This document shows positions 8,366-16,272 of a stretch of 42,747 bases of DNA, piece by piece. The notes under the pieces are model-generated. The model did not search any database, was not told the DNA's origin, and saw only the letters and a list, made by a program, of their open reading frames with translations. The position numbers were made by a program, and so were the translations under genes. Origin of the DNA: Hyphomicrobiales bacterium. Lineage in GTDB: Bacteria; Pseudomonadota; Alphaproteobacteria; Rhizobiales; Rhizobiaceae. The first letter of the stretch is position 1; each line of letters begins with the position of its first letter. Location: positions 1 to 42,747 of the forward strand of contig JAJFHT010000149.1 in the NCBI GenBank assembly GCA_021775495.1, given 5' to 3'.

Positions 8366-9952
8366 ATGAAAAAAAGAACATTCAAGGCGGCGATTCTGGC
8401 CGCAACAATGGCCTTTGGACTGTCTTCAGCATCCGCTGAGACGTTCAAATACGCCTTTCAGGGAACGCTCAAATCGCTCGATCCGTATTCACTGAATGAA
8501 ACATTCACGCTGGGATTTCTCGGCAATGTCTACGAAGGTCTGACCCGCCGCGACGGTGATCTTAAAATCCAGCCGGCGCTCGCAACAAGCTGGGAAGTGG
8601 TTGAACCGACACGCTGGCGCTTCAAACTTCGGCAGGGCGTCAAGTTCCACAACGGAAATGATTTCACCGCGGATGACGTTGTTTTCTCAGCCGACCGGGT
8701 ACGGTCGGAAGGTTCTGACCTCACAACGCGAATCGCGGAAGATGTGAAATTCGTCAAGGTCGACGACCACACCGTTGATGTCATTCTCACCAAGCCCAAT
8801 CCGATTCTGCACTATGAATGGGACACTTGGGCCATCATCGACAAGGAATGGACCGAGGCCAACGATTCGGTGAAAGTGACATCGGCGTCGGATGAAGCTG
8901 CCACCAAGATCTCACTGGAAGCCAACGGAACCGGCGCGTTCAAGATCGTCAGTCATGATGTCGGCGTCACTACCATGCTGGAGCCGAATGCTGGTTGGTG
9001 GGATACTGCAAAACACAATCTGACCAAAGTCGAATTTACCACCATCGCTTCGGACGCAACACGCGTGGCTGCACTTCTGTCGGGTGAACTGGACATGGTT
9101 TATCCGGTCCCGGTTCAGGACATCAAACGTGTCAATGACAATGCCACGACGACAGCGTTGACCGGACCGGAACTGCGCACGATCTTCCTCGGAATGGACC
9201 AGATGCGCGATGAGTTGAAATACTCCAGCGTCAAGGGCAAGAATCCGTTCAAGGACGTGAACGTGCGAAAGGCTTTCTATCAGGCGATCGACATTGAGGC
9301 GATCAAGAAGAAAGTCATGCGCGATCTGTCCGAGCCGTCAGCGATCATGATCTCGCCGTTCCTCTATTCCAAGTCCGCTGACTTCAAGCGCCAACCCTAC
9401 GATCCGGATGGCGCCAAGAAACTTCTGGCTGATGCCGGTTACGCCGACGGGTTCGAAGTGGGAATGGATTGTCCGAATGATCGTTACGTCAACGATGAAG
9501 CGATTTGTCAGGCGGTCTCGGCGATGCTTGCCAAGATTGGCATCAAGGTCAATCTGAATGCCCAACCGAAGGCCAAATATTTCGCCAAGGTACTGTCATC
9601 GGGCGGGTACGATACGTCGTTCTTCCTGCTCGGATGGACACCGGGTTCGCTCGATTCCTGGAATGTTCTGTCCAACCTGGAAGCCTGCCGCGATGAGGCT
9701 GGTAAGGGTGGCACGTTCAATCTTGGCGGATACTGCAACCCGAAGGTTGACGCACTTGCCGATCAGGTTCTCGGCGAGAACGATCCGGCCAAACGCGACG
9801 ACCTGATCAAGCAGGCGTTCGAGATCACCACCAGCGAAATCTCGCACATCCCGCTACACCAACAGGGTCTTGCCTGGGGTGTGTCCAGCAAGATCAAGTT
9901 GACCCAGCGGGCCGACAATCAGTTCATGATGTTCAGCGTCACCAAGAACTGA
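8366..9952 (+). CDS. ABC transporter periplasmic substrate-binding protein, family 5 (dipeptide/oligopeptide type)
   Basis: A 528-residue protein. The ATG at 8366 is preferred over an upstream ATG at 8258 because AAGGA lies about 10 bases before it and it begins a clean signal peptide (Met-Lys-Lys-Arg, hydrophobic core, Ser-Ala-Ser-Ala cleavage near residue 24). The mature part has the SBP_bac_5 hallmarks: Leu-Asp-Pro-Tyr near the start, Asn-Val-Tyr-Glu-Gly-Leu, Leu-Arg-Gln-Gly-Val-Lys-Phe-His-Asn-Gly, and Asp-Val-Asn-Val-Arg-Lys-Ala. These proteins bind peptides, and some bind opines, nickel or glutathione. It is the first gene of a five-gene importer operon and is separated from the permeases by a strong hairpin. 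Confidence 0.93.
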   Translation: MKKRTFKAAILAATMAFGLSSASAETFKYAFQGTLKSLDPYSLNETFTLGFLGNVYEGLTRRDGDLKIQPALATSWEVVEPTRWRFKLRQGVKFHNGNDFTADDVVFSADRVRSEGSDLTTRIAEDVKFVKVDDHTVDVILTKPNPILHYEWDTWAIIDKEWTEANDSVKVTSASDEAATKISLEANGTGAFKIVSHDVGVTTMLEPNAGWWDTAKHNLTKVEFTTIASDATRVAALLSGELDMVYPVPVQDIKRVNDNATTTALTGPELRTIFLGMDQMRDELKYSSVKGKNPFKDVNVRKAFYQAIDIEAIKKKVMRDLSEPSAIMISPFLYSKSADFKRQPYDPDGAKKLLADAGYADGFEVGMDCPNDRYVNDEAICQAVSAMLAKIGIKVNLNAQPKAKYFAKVLSSGGYDTSFFLLGWTPGSLDSWNVLSNLEACRDEAGKGGTFNLGGYCNPKVDALADQVLGENDPAKRDDLIKQAFEITTSEISHIPLHQQGLAWGVSSKIKLTQRADNQFMMFSVTKN

Positions 9953-9979
9953 CGTCAATTGAAATCCGGAAGAGCGAAT

Positions 9980-10006
9980 CCCCGCCCGCAATATTTGCGG
10001 GCGGGG
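9980..10006 (+). promoter_or_regulatory. Intercistronic stem-loop between binding-protein and permease genes
   Basis: A perfect 11-bp inverted repeat, CCCCGCCCGCA and TGCGGGCGGGG, with a 5-base loop, lies 27 bp after the stop of the binding-protein gene and 29 bp before the first permease. No T tract follows, so it is unlikely to be a full terminator. Such hairpins commonly protect the upstream message and give more binding protein than permease. That role is inferred from position. Confidence 0.75.
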
Positions 10007-10035
10007 AAACGTTCATAGAATGAACCGGTAACCCC

Positions 10036-11016
10036 ATGCTTGCCTTTATGATCCGACGACTGCTTCAGTCGATCCTGGTGATGTTTGTCGTCGCGCTGAT
10101 TGCATTTTTGCTGTTTCGCTTTGTCGGCGATCCGGTCAACCAGATGGTCGGGATCGAAACTTCGGTTGAGGAACGGGAAGCCCTTCGCGAACGGCTTGGG
10201 CTGAACGATCCGGTGCTGACTCAATTTGTCCGCTTCATCGCAGGTGCCGCACAGTTCGAATTCGGAATATCCTACCAATTCAAGCGGCCCGTGGCGCAGA
10301 TGATATCGGAACGTTTTCCGGCCACTCTGGAATTGTCGATCATGTCGGCGATATTCGCCCTGCTCGTCGGCATTCCGATGGGCGTCTATACCGGGCTGAA
10401 ACGCGATGCCTGGCTATCGAAAATTTTCCTGACTGTATCTCTGGTTGGTATTTCGCTGCCGACCTTCCTCATCGGCATTCTTCTGATTTTCCTGTTTGCA
10501 GTGCAATTGCAGGTACTGCCCTCCTTCGGCCGCGGCGAGGTCGTCAAGTTGGGGTTCTGGTCGACCGGCTTGCTGACCACATCCGGACTGAAAGCGCTGA
10601 TACTCCCATCGATCACGCTCGGATTGTTCCAAATGACGCTGATCATGCGGCTTGTGCGCTCGGAAATGCTGGAAGTCATGCGAACGGATTTCATCAAGTT
10701 CGCCCGCGCGCGCGGTCTGTCGCGCCGCGCGATCAATTTCGGCCATGCATTGAAAAACACAATGATTCCGGTGCTGACGATCACCGGACTGCAACTCGGA
10801 ACGGTGATCGCCTTCGCCATCATCACCGAGACGGTGTTCTCCTGGCCGGGAATGGGTTTGCTGTTTCTCCAGGCAGTGCAGAACGTCGATATTCCGATCA
10901 TGGCAGCATATCTGATGCTGATTGGCTTCCTGTTTGTATTGATCAACCTCATTGTCGACTTGCTTTATGTCATGGTCGATCCGCGCATTCGTGTCGACAG
11001 CAAACAGGCGCTTTAA
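10036..11016 (+). CDS. ABC transporter permease (DppB/OppB type)
   Basis: A 326-residue inner-membrane permease with about six helices. It starts with the short Arg-Arg-Leu-Leu-Gln-Ser lead and helix usual for DppB. It has the Glu-Arg-Glu-Ala-Leu-Arg-Glu-Arg-Leu-Gly-Leu-Asn-Asp-Pro periplasmic segment. The cytoplasmic EAA loop, which docks the ATPase, is at about residues 225-245 (Thr-Asp-Phe-Ile-Lys-Phe-Ala-Arg-Ala-Arg-Gly-Leu-Ser). A Glu-Thr-Val-Phe-Ser-Trp-Pro-Gly segment near the C-terminus is also typical. The second permease starts one base after this stop, so translation is probably coupled. Confidence 0.93.
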   Translation: MLAFMIRRLLQSILVMFVVALIAFLLFRFVGDPVNQMVGIETSVEEREALRERLGLNDPVLTQFVRFIAGAAQFEFGISYQFKRPVAQMISERFPATLELSIMSAIFALLVGIPMGVYTGLKRDAWLSKIFLTVSLVGISLPTFLIGILLIFLFAVQLQVLPSFGRGEVVKLGFWSTGLLTTSGLKALILPSITLGLFQMTLIMRLVRSEMLEVMRTDFIKFARARGLSRRAINFGHALKNTMIPVLTITGLQLGTVIAFAIITETVFSWPGMGLLFLQAVQNVDIPIMAAYLMLIGFLFVLINLIVDLLYVMVDPRIRVDSKQAL

Positions 11017-11017
11017 G

Positions 11018-11965
11018 ATGTCGGAAACTCCCCTCACGCCTCGCGCCGGCGAACAAAACGCGCTTCTTCGGTTCTTGGACAGCGATATTCTTTATTCGTT
11101 TCGCCAGTCAAAATTGACCATGCTCGCAGCGGCCGTGACCGCGTCCTATTTCCTGATCGCGCTTTTTTCCCCCTGGATTGCCCCGCAAAACCCGTTCGAC
11201 CTGGCGGGCCTGAATCTTCTGGACAGCCTGACACCGCCCTCATGGCACCCGGACGGCGTGCCTGAATTCCCGCTCGGAACCGATGATCAGGGACGTGATA
11301 TGTTATCGGCCATCATGTATGGCAGCCGTATTTCGCTGGCAGTCGGATTTGCCAGTGTTGCGTTTGCGGCCACTCTCGGCATCAGCCTTGGTCTGATTTC
11401 CGGCTATGTCGGCGGTGCGGTGGATACGGTGATCATGCGCATTGCCGATATTCAGCTCACCTTCCCGTCCATTCTCATCGCGCTTCTGATCGATGGAACC
11501 GTCTCCGGCCTGCTTCCCAGCGTTGCCCGCGAAGACACAGCATTTTGGGTGCTGACCTTTTCAATCGGCTTGTCGTTCTGGGTGCAATATGCGCGAACCG
11601 TCCGGTCATCGGTGCTGGTGGAAAAGGATCGCGAATATGTCCAGGCGGCTCGGCTGATCGGTCTAAAACCCCTGACTATCATGGCGCGCCATGTGCTGCC
11701 AAACGTGCTTGGACCGGTTCTGGTCATTGCAACGATCAATCTGGCCCTTGCGGTGATCACAGAAGCCACATTGTCGTTCCTGGGTGTCGGCATTCCCGTC
11801 ACGCAGCCCTCGCTCGGAACCCTCATTCGCATTGGCAACAATTTTCTGTTTTCCGGCGAATGGTGGATCACCATTTTTCCCGGTGTCGCATTGGCCATTC
11901 TCGTTCTTTCGGTCAACCTTCTGGGCGACTGGTTGCGCGATGCGCTCAATCCCAAACTGAGATAA
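11018..11965 (+). CDS. ABC transporter permease (DppC/OppC type)
   Basis: A 315-residue permease starting at the ATG at 11018, immediately after the upstream stop; an in-frame ATG at 10952 would overlap the previous gene by 65 bases and is less likely. The N-terminal extension before the first helix is typical of DppC. Key features are Pro-Leu-Gly-Thr-Asp-Asp-Gln-Gly-Arg-Asp (about residues 84-93) and the EAA loop Arg-Glu-Tyr-Val-Gln-Ala-Ala-Arg-Leu-Ile-Gly. The C-terminal Glu-Ala-Thr-Leu-Ser-Phe-Leu-Gly-Val-Gly is also diagnostic. It pairs with the DppB-like protein to form the channel. The ATPase gene follows after 5 bases. Confidence 0.93.
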   Translation: MSETPLTPRAGEQNALLRFLDSDILYSFRQSKLTMLAAAVTASYFLIALFSPWIAPQNPFDLAGLNLLDSLTPPSWHPDGVPEFPLGTDDQGRDMLSAIMYGSRISLAVGFASVAFAATLGISLGLISGYVGGAVDTVIMRIADIQLTFPSILIALLIDGTVSGLLPSVAREDTAFWVLTFSIGLSFWVQYARTVRSSVLVEKDREYVQAARLIGLKPLTIMARHVLPNVLGPVLVIATINLALAVITEATLSFLGVGIPVTQPSLGTLIRIGNNFLFSGEWWITIFPGVALAILVLSVNLLGDWLRDALNPKLR

Positions 11966-11970
11966 TTGCG

Positions 11971-12951
11971 ATGAGCGCACCCATCCTTTCGGTTAAAAAC
12001 CTGGTTGTCGAGTTCCCGACCCGGCGCGGAATACTGACCGCGGTCGACGAAATTTCCTTCGATATCGCGGCCGGCGAAGTGCTTGGTGTTGTCGGCGAGT
12101 CGGGGGCCGGCAAATCTCTGACCGGAGCCGCAATCATCGGCTTGCTGGAGCCTCCCGGACGGGTGGCCGGAGGTGAGATTGTTTTTGACGGGCGGCGCAT
12201 CGACAACCTTTCTGAGGAACAGTTGCGCTCGGTTCGCGGCAGCCGGATCGCCATGATCTTTCAGGATCCGCTGACCAGCCTTAATCCGCTCTACCGCATT
12301 GGTGAACAACTGATCGAAACCATCCTGACGCATATCGACATGAGCCCGTCCGATGCCAGAAAGCGAGCGATCTCTCTGCTCGACGAGGTTGGCATTCCGG
12401 CTCCTGAAACGCGGATTGATGCCTATCCACATCAGTTTTCCGGCGGCATGCGGCAGCGTGTGGTGATTGCGCTTGCACTGGCCGGGGAGCCGGACCTGGT
12501 AATCGCCGACGAACCGACGACCGCGCTCGATGTTTCGGTCCAGGCGCAGATCATCCAGTTGCTCAAACGCCTCTGCCACGAGCGGGGCATGGCGATCATG
12601 CTGATCACCCATGATATGGGTGTCATTGCAGAAACGGCGGATCGGGTGGCCGTGCTCTACGCGGGGCGCATTGCCGAGGTGGGAACGACGCGCGAGCTCG
12701 TCCACAATCCCCAGCATCCCTATACCAGCGGCCTGATGAGTTCGATTCCGTCAATGGATGGAGACAGCGATCGACTGGTACAGATACCCGGATCGATGCC
12801 GCGGCTGACAGCGATACCGGACGGCTGCGCTTTCCACCCCCGCTGTTCCAGAAGCCTCGAACGGTGTCATTTGGAACGGCCGGACGAGTTTACCGTCAAC
12901 CAATCAAGAGTGGCTTGCTGGCTGTATGACAAGGACGCGCCGCATGACTGA
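11971..12951 (+). CDS. ABC transporter ATP-binding protein (DppD/OppD type)
   Basis: A 326-residue ATPase. The Walker A motif is Gly-Glu-Ser-Gly-Ala-Gly-Lys-Ser (about 41-48), the Q-loop is Ile-Phe-Gln-Asp-Pro, the signature is Phe-Ser-Gly-Gly-Met-Arg-Gln-Arg and Walker B ends Ile-Ala-Asp-Glu-Pro-Thr. The H-loop is Ile-Thr-His-Asp. The C-terminal oligopeptide/dipeptide extension includes a Cys-Ala-Phe-His-Pro-Arg-Cys cluster that binds a 4Fe-4S centre in many DppD/OppD proteins. It powers the importer together with the next gene, whose ATG overlaps this stop by 8 bases. Confidence 0.94.
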   Translation: MSAPILSVKNLVVEFPTRRGILTAVDEISFDIAAGEVLGVVGESGAGKSLTGAAIIGLLEPPGRVAGGEIVFDGRRIDNLSEEQLRSVRGSRIAMIFQDPLTSLNPLYRIGEQLIETILTHIDMSPSDARKRAISLLDEVGIPAPETRIDAYPHQFSGGMRQRVVIALALAGEPDLVIADEPTTALDVSVQAQIIQLLKRLCHERGMAIMLITHDMGVIAETADRVAVLYAGRIAEVGTTRELVHNPQHPYTSGLMSSIPSMDGDSDRLVQIPGSMPRLTAIPDGCAFHPRCSRSLERCHLERPDEFTVNQSRVACWLYDKDAPHD

Positions 12952-13951
12952 CGCAATGGTGCAGGTCGACAGCCTGACGCGACTGTTTGACGTGTCCAAA
13001 CCCTGGCTCAACCGGGTGATCGAACGCGAGGACAGAAGGTTTCTTCGTGCCGTCGATGACGTCTCGTTTGATATTCGCAGGGGTGAGACATTTGCCCTGG
13101 TTGGCGAATCCGGATCCGGCAAATCGACCGTTGCCAAAATGGTTGTCGGCCTGTTGCAGCCGACAAAGGGCGACATCCGCATTGACGGCGTCAACCTTGC
13201 CGACCCGGCACAGAGCGAATCCATGCGCGCCATGCGGCGGCGCATCCAGATGATCTTTCAGGATCCCTTCGCCAGTCTCAATCCGCGCTGGCGCGTCGAC
13301 CGGATCATTTCAGAGCCGATCCAGGCGTTTGGACTGGAAAGCGATGACAGGGCGATCAGCAAACGGGTCGCGGAACTGTTGACGCTGGTCGGTATGAGTG
13401 GGGACGATGGCCGCAAGTTCCCACATGAATTTTCCGGTGGCCAGCGACAACGTATCTGCATTGCGCGCGCCCTCGCCTCACGGCCGGACTTCATCGTCTG
13501 CGATGAACCGACTTCCGCGCTCGACGTGTCGGTCCAAGCGCAGATTCTCAACTTGATGCGCGATCTGCAGCAGGAATTCGGGCTTACCTATCTCTTCATC
13601 AGCCACGACCTGTCTGTCGTGCGTCATATGGCGAGCCGCATAGGCGTGATGTATCTCGGCCGCATCGTTGAAGTCGCCGAGTCGAAAGCGCTGTTCAAGC
13701 AGCCGTCACATCCCTATACGCGGATGCTGTTTGACGCTGTGCCCGATCTGAAGATGAGCGGCCGCCCGCATCAGTCCGTCGAAGGCGAGATTCCGAATCC
13801 GATCAGCCCGCCATCAGGATGTACGTTTCACCCGCGCTGCCCACACGTCAATGAACGCTGCCGAACGGAAATTCCGGAGGCCATTGCCTCTGGTGATGTG
13901 ATTGTTGCCTGCCACGCCCACCAGGAAGGTCGGATCGGGAAGAAATTGTGA
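12944..13951 (+). CDS. ABC transporter ATP-binding protein (DppF/OppF type)
   Basis: A 335-residue ATPase starting at the ATG at 12944, inside the end of the previous gene. A second ATG at 12956 is possible, and an ATG at 12926 lies further into the previous gene. It has Walker A Gly-Glu-Ser-Gly-Ser-Gly-Lys-Ser-Thr, signature Phe-Ser-Gly-Gly-Gln-Arg-Gln-Arg, Walker B Ile-Val-Cys-Asp-Glu-Pro-Thr and the H-loop Ile-Ser-His-Asp. The C-terminal Cys-Thr-Phe-His-Pro-Arg-Cys-Pro cluster is typical of DppF/OppF. It completes the importer. No terminator directly follows; the first strong one on this strand is at 14300-14344. Confidence 0.94.
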   Translation: MTDAMVQVDSLTRLFDVSKPWLNRVIEREDRRFLRAVDDVSFDIRRGETFALVGESGSGKSTVAKMVVGLLQPTKGDIRIDGVNLADPAQSESMRAMRRRIQMIFQDPFASLNPRWRVDRIISEPIQAFGLESDDRAISKRVAELLTLVGMSGDDGRKFPHEFSGGQRQRICIARALASRPDFIVCDEPTSALDVSVQAQILNLMRDLQQEFGLTYLFISHDLSVVRHMASRIGVMYLGRIVEVAESKALFKQPSHPYTRMLFDAVPDLKMSGRPHQSVEGEIPNPISPPSGCTFHPRCPHVNERCRTEIPEAIASGDVIVACHAHQEGRIGKKL

Positions 13952-14138
13952 TCGCAGAAACGGGTTCCGGTTAATTGACAGGCACGATTTTTGGGAGCAG
14001 ACTTTGCATCACAGGGTCGTACTGCCGTGTTCAGATAGTCTGGTCTGCAACCGATAGAACCGATACCAGATCTAAGGAGCAGCGGTAACAAAAGCGACCG
14101 GAAAGAGGGAGCTATGAGTCCGCCTGCATAGGATCATT

Positions 14139-14344
14139 GACCCGACACTGAACGGGTCCGCGGTCGAAAAGATGCGACACGAGATGTGCCTGCTGACCGT
14201 CCGACATAAAAATTCGACCTACCATTCAGGGGTGAAATGCAAAGGCCACGCGTTTCGGAGCCCTGACTTAAAAAACCGGCAAATGACCGGAGATCAACAG
14301 CCTCGTCGGCGCGAAGATACAGAGCGCGACGAGGCAATTTTTTT
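14139..14344 (+). ncRNA. Candidate structured small RNA ending in an intrinsic terminator
   Basis: The 407-bp stretch between 13951 and 14359 has no convincing gene. Its right half folds as a chain of hairpins on the plus strand. GACCCG/CGGGTC pairs at 14139-14144 and 14153-14158. CGGTC/GACCG pairs at 14161-14165 and 14195-14199. A long arm pairs TCAGGG at 14226-14231 with CCCTGA at 14261-14266, and inside it GAAATGC with GCGTTTC (14234-14240, 14250-14256). CCGG/CCGG pairs at 14276-14290, followed by the terminator at 14300-14344. I do not recognise it as 6S, SRP, tmRNA or RNase P RNA. The 5' end is unknown and no strong promoter is visible. It could instead be the 3' leader-like tail of the importer message. 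Confidence 0.45.
14300..14344 (+). terminator. Intrinsic terminator (plus strand)
   Basis: GCCTCGTCG at about 14300-14308 pairs with CGACGAGGC at 14327-14335. The stem extends inward by GCGC/GCGC with one bulged G, and a run of seven T bases follows (14338-14344). It lies 350 bp past the importer operon, so it ends either a long 3' tail of that operon or the candidate small RNA. On the minus strand the same hairpin lies 15-60 bp past the cytochrome c stop but has a poor T tract there, so it may work weakly in both directions. Confidence 0.85.
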
Positions 14345-14358
14345 GAACCTGTGAATCG

Positions 14359-14754
14359 TTATTCGGAAGCTTCCGAAAACGTCTTCAGATAAGCGATCAC
14401 GTTTTCCCGGTCTTTTTCCTTTTTCAAACCGGCAAACGCCATCTTGCCTTTCGGGATAAAGGCTTTTGGCTTGGTCAGGTAGGTGTCCAGAGACTCTTCG
14501 TCCCAGACCAGCCCCTCTTCCTTTTTGGCCAGAAGCGCCTTTGAATATTTAAAGCCTTCTACCACGCCGCCTTCGCGACCGACGATGTTGTTCAACAGTG
14601 GCCCAACCTTGTTCTTGGCCTTCTCACCCACCGCGTGGCAGGCCTTGCACTTCTTGAACACCTTTTTGCCAGCCTCGGCATCGCCGTCAGCATGGGCAAA
14701 GCTCACCGAAGCCAGAATGGCGGCGATTGGTAGAAATAGACTGGTGCGTTTCAT
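14359..14754 (-). CDS. Class I c-type cytochrome at the end of the nos operon
   Basis: A 131-residue exported cytochrome from the ATG at 14754, preferred over a 47-codon longer frame because it begins a clean signal peptide ending Ser-Phe-Ala-His-Ala near residue 22. One heme-binding Cys-Lys-Ala-Cys-His follows at about 36-40. The sixth ligand is probably the Met in Pro-Lys-Gly-Lys-Met-Ala-Phe, about 70 residues later. Layout and length match cytochrome c550/c2 proteins, soluble periplasmic electron carriers. It starts 31 bp after nosX on the same strand. The inferred role is electron donor to nitrous oxide reductase; general respiratory use is also possible. Confidence 0.9.
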   Translation of the reverse strand: MKRTSLFLPIAAILASVSFAHADGDAEAGKKVFKKCKACHAVGEKAKNKVGPLLNNIVGREGGVVEGFKYSKALLAKKEEGLVWDEESLDTYLTKPKAFIPKGKMAFAGLKKEKDRENVIAYLKTFSEASE

Positions 14755-14785
14755 GGAGGGATCCTTGTGGTTTGTCGTTGGAGAC

Positions 14786-15736
14786 TCAGCTTTCGAGATG
14801 GACAGACAGTTCAGGCCTCGACCGAAGAATACGATTAATATCGTCACGTGACATGAGACAAAATGCCGTCGAGTATCCGTCAGCCAATGCCGCACGCGGT
14901 GCGGTCACGGTGACATGCCGCCATTGCGTCCCGGCATATGCGGTATGAGGGTCGAAAACATGACCGACCCCAGGCCGCAGCAATGTTCCTATCGGCGAAG
15001 ACGTTGCAACGGCCCTGTCTTTGATTTCCAGTGTCGCCGCAATGGAACCATCAACCGGATCGGCGATGCCGACACGCCAGGGTTCGCCATTCTCCTTCGC
15101 TCCGATCGCCGAAATCTCCCCCATGTCGACAAGGGCATGATTGAAACCCCGGTCGCGCAGAAATGCGCAGATGCGATCGCTAATATACCCTTGGGCGATG
15201 CCATTTAGCGTGATGGCCATTCCGCCGCGAAGGAACCGAATTTCCGAAGGACCATAGGCGACCCGTTTCCAGCCGGTGCGTTTCAGAACCTGGTGAATGT
15301 TTCTGTCATTTCCATTGACGCGCTTAACGGCCCGAGCAGCGTGATATTCCCAGATCGGTTGCACGGTCGGATCGAACTTGCCCTGCGTTTCCGCGTTGAT
15401 CGCACCGCATAGTCCAAGCAGCTCCAGCATTTCCGCCGGCGGATTTTGCAGAACCCCATCCCGGTTCAGCCTGGAGAGTGCACTGTCGGTGCGATACAGG
15501 CTGAAGATATCTTCCAGACGCGACAGTTCTGCAAGGCACCCGGCAATTACCCTTTCCGCATCCTCCGAATGCATTCCCGAAAGCCGTAGCGAGGCGCCTG
15601 CCCCCAGCGCAATGCCCTTCCAGCTGGTCATCGCGGCGGCGTTCGAAGAATTGACGCCGAACGCCAGGCATGTCGCCGCCGATGCAGCGATCGACAGAAA
15701 CCGGCGACGGGTTGCAGGGGCAAAAGTCGTGTTCAT
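14786..15736 (-). CDS. nosX: NosX, ApbE-like FAD:protein FMN transferase
   Basis: A 316-residue ApbE-family protein with a Tat signal (Arg-Arg-Arg-Phe-Leu-Ser, then a hydrophobic stretch). It has the flavin-transferase features Phe-Ser-Leu-Tyr-Arg-Thr-Asp-Ser, Leu-Asn-Gly-Ile-Ala-Gln-Gly-Tyr and Val-Asp-Met-Gly-Glu, and a C-terminal Ala-Leu-Ala-Asp-Gly-Tyr-Ser-Thr-Ala-Phe motif with the Mg-binding Asp. ApbE proteins attach FMN covalently to a Thr, and NosX is known to supply FMN to NosR in the periplasm. Its ATG overlaps the nosL stop (ATGA), consistent with translation in one message. Context with nosR, Z, D, F, Y and L makes the NosX name secure. Confidence 0.93.
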   Translation of the reverse strand: MNTTFAPATRRRFLSIAASAATCLAFGVNSSNAAAMTSWKGIALGAGASLRLSGMHSEDAERVIAGCLAELSRLEDIFSLYRTDSALSRLNRDGVLQNPPAEMLELLGLCGAINAETQGKFDPTVQPIWEYHAARAVKRVNGNDRNIHQVLKRTGWKRVAYGPSEIRFLRGGMAITLNGIAQGYISDRICAFLRDRGFNHALVDMGEISAIGAKENGEPWRVGIADPVDGSIAATLEIKDRAVATSSPIGTLLRPGVGHVFDPHTAYAGTQWRHVTVTAPRAALADGYSTAFCLMSRDDINRILRSRPELSVHLES

Positions 15737-16272
15737 GATCCGGGCTGCTCCTGTATCGTCGATATTTCCACGGATCCAAGAACGGCACTCTCGGGAATGT
15801 CCGCAAGCATCAGCAACTGGCCGCCCTTTTCGTCGGCAAAACCCTTGGCTGCAGTCTCGGAACTGAAGGGCACCAATTCCGGTGCGCCCATTCCGCCGCG
15901 TGCATTTGAGCCAACGACAAAGTGAGCCGATTCCGCGTCGAACCAGTTCCCGATACCCGGTTCATCCCAATTCTTTGCCCGTCCCATATCGCTGACATAG
16001 AAAGCCGTAATCTCAAAGTCTCGTTCGGCAGACTTATAATAGGCAATGCCATCACGAACCTGACTGAAAAACAGCGGAGCCGGTTGGCCGGCCAGGTGGA
16101 TCTGGGCTTTCGGCCCGGGGTGGTCAAGAACCACCATCTGGCAAAAATGCCCAAGCGCCTCCTCGGTCATCGCAACCGGTTGCGGTTGCACGCTTTCAGG
16201 AGCCGGATTGCAGCCGGACAGGATCGAAATCGCGAATAGCCATCCGGTGACGGCTGATGTTGCGGTTTTCAT
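15733..16272 (-). CDS. nosL: NosL, copper-binding lipoprotein
   Basis: A 179-residue lipoprotein with a short signal and lipobox (Leu-Ser-Gly-Cys21). The metal-site region Phe-Cys-Gln-Met (about residues 43-46) and a Gly-Gly-Met-Gly-Ala-Pro-Glu segment are the NosL hallmarks. NosL is a periplasm-facing chaperone that binds Cu(I) and works with NosDFY in building the CuZ centre of NosZ. Its ATG overlaps the nosY stop (ATGA) and its stop overlaps the nosX start. The canonical Cys-Gly-Met is Cys-Gln-Met here, a small departure. Length is normal. Confidence 0.93.
   Translation of the reverse strand: MKTATSAVTGWLFAISILSGCNPAPESVQPQPVAMTEEALGHFCQMVVLDHPGPKAQIHLAGQPAPLFFSQVRDGIAYYKSAERDFEITAFYVSDMGRAKNWDEPGIGNWFDAESAHFVVGSNARGGMGAPELVPFSSETAAKGFADEKGGQLLMLADIPESAVLGSVEISTIQEQPGS

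Noticed and set aside
11452-12717. Long minus-strand open frame of 421 codons opposite the importer genes
   Set aside because: The plus strand carries complete permease and ATPase motifs across the same region; the antisense translation shows no family features.
14139-14344. Assignment of the structured region as 6S RNA, SRP RNA, tmRNA or RNase P RNA
   Set aside because: None of the sequence signatures I know for these RNAs is present, and the fold is a chain of separate hairpins rather than the expected architectures.
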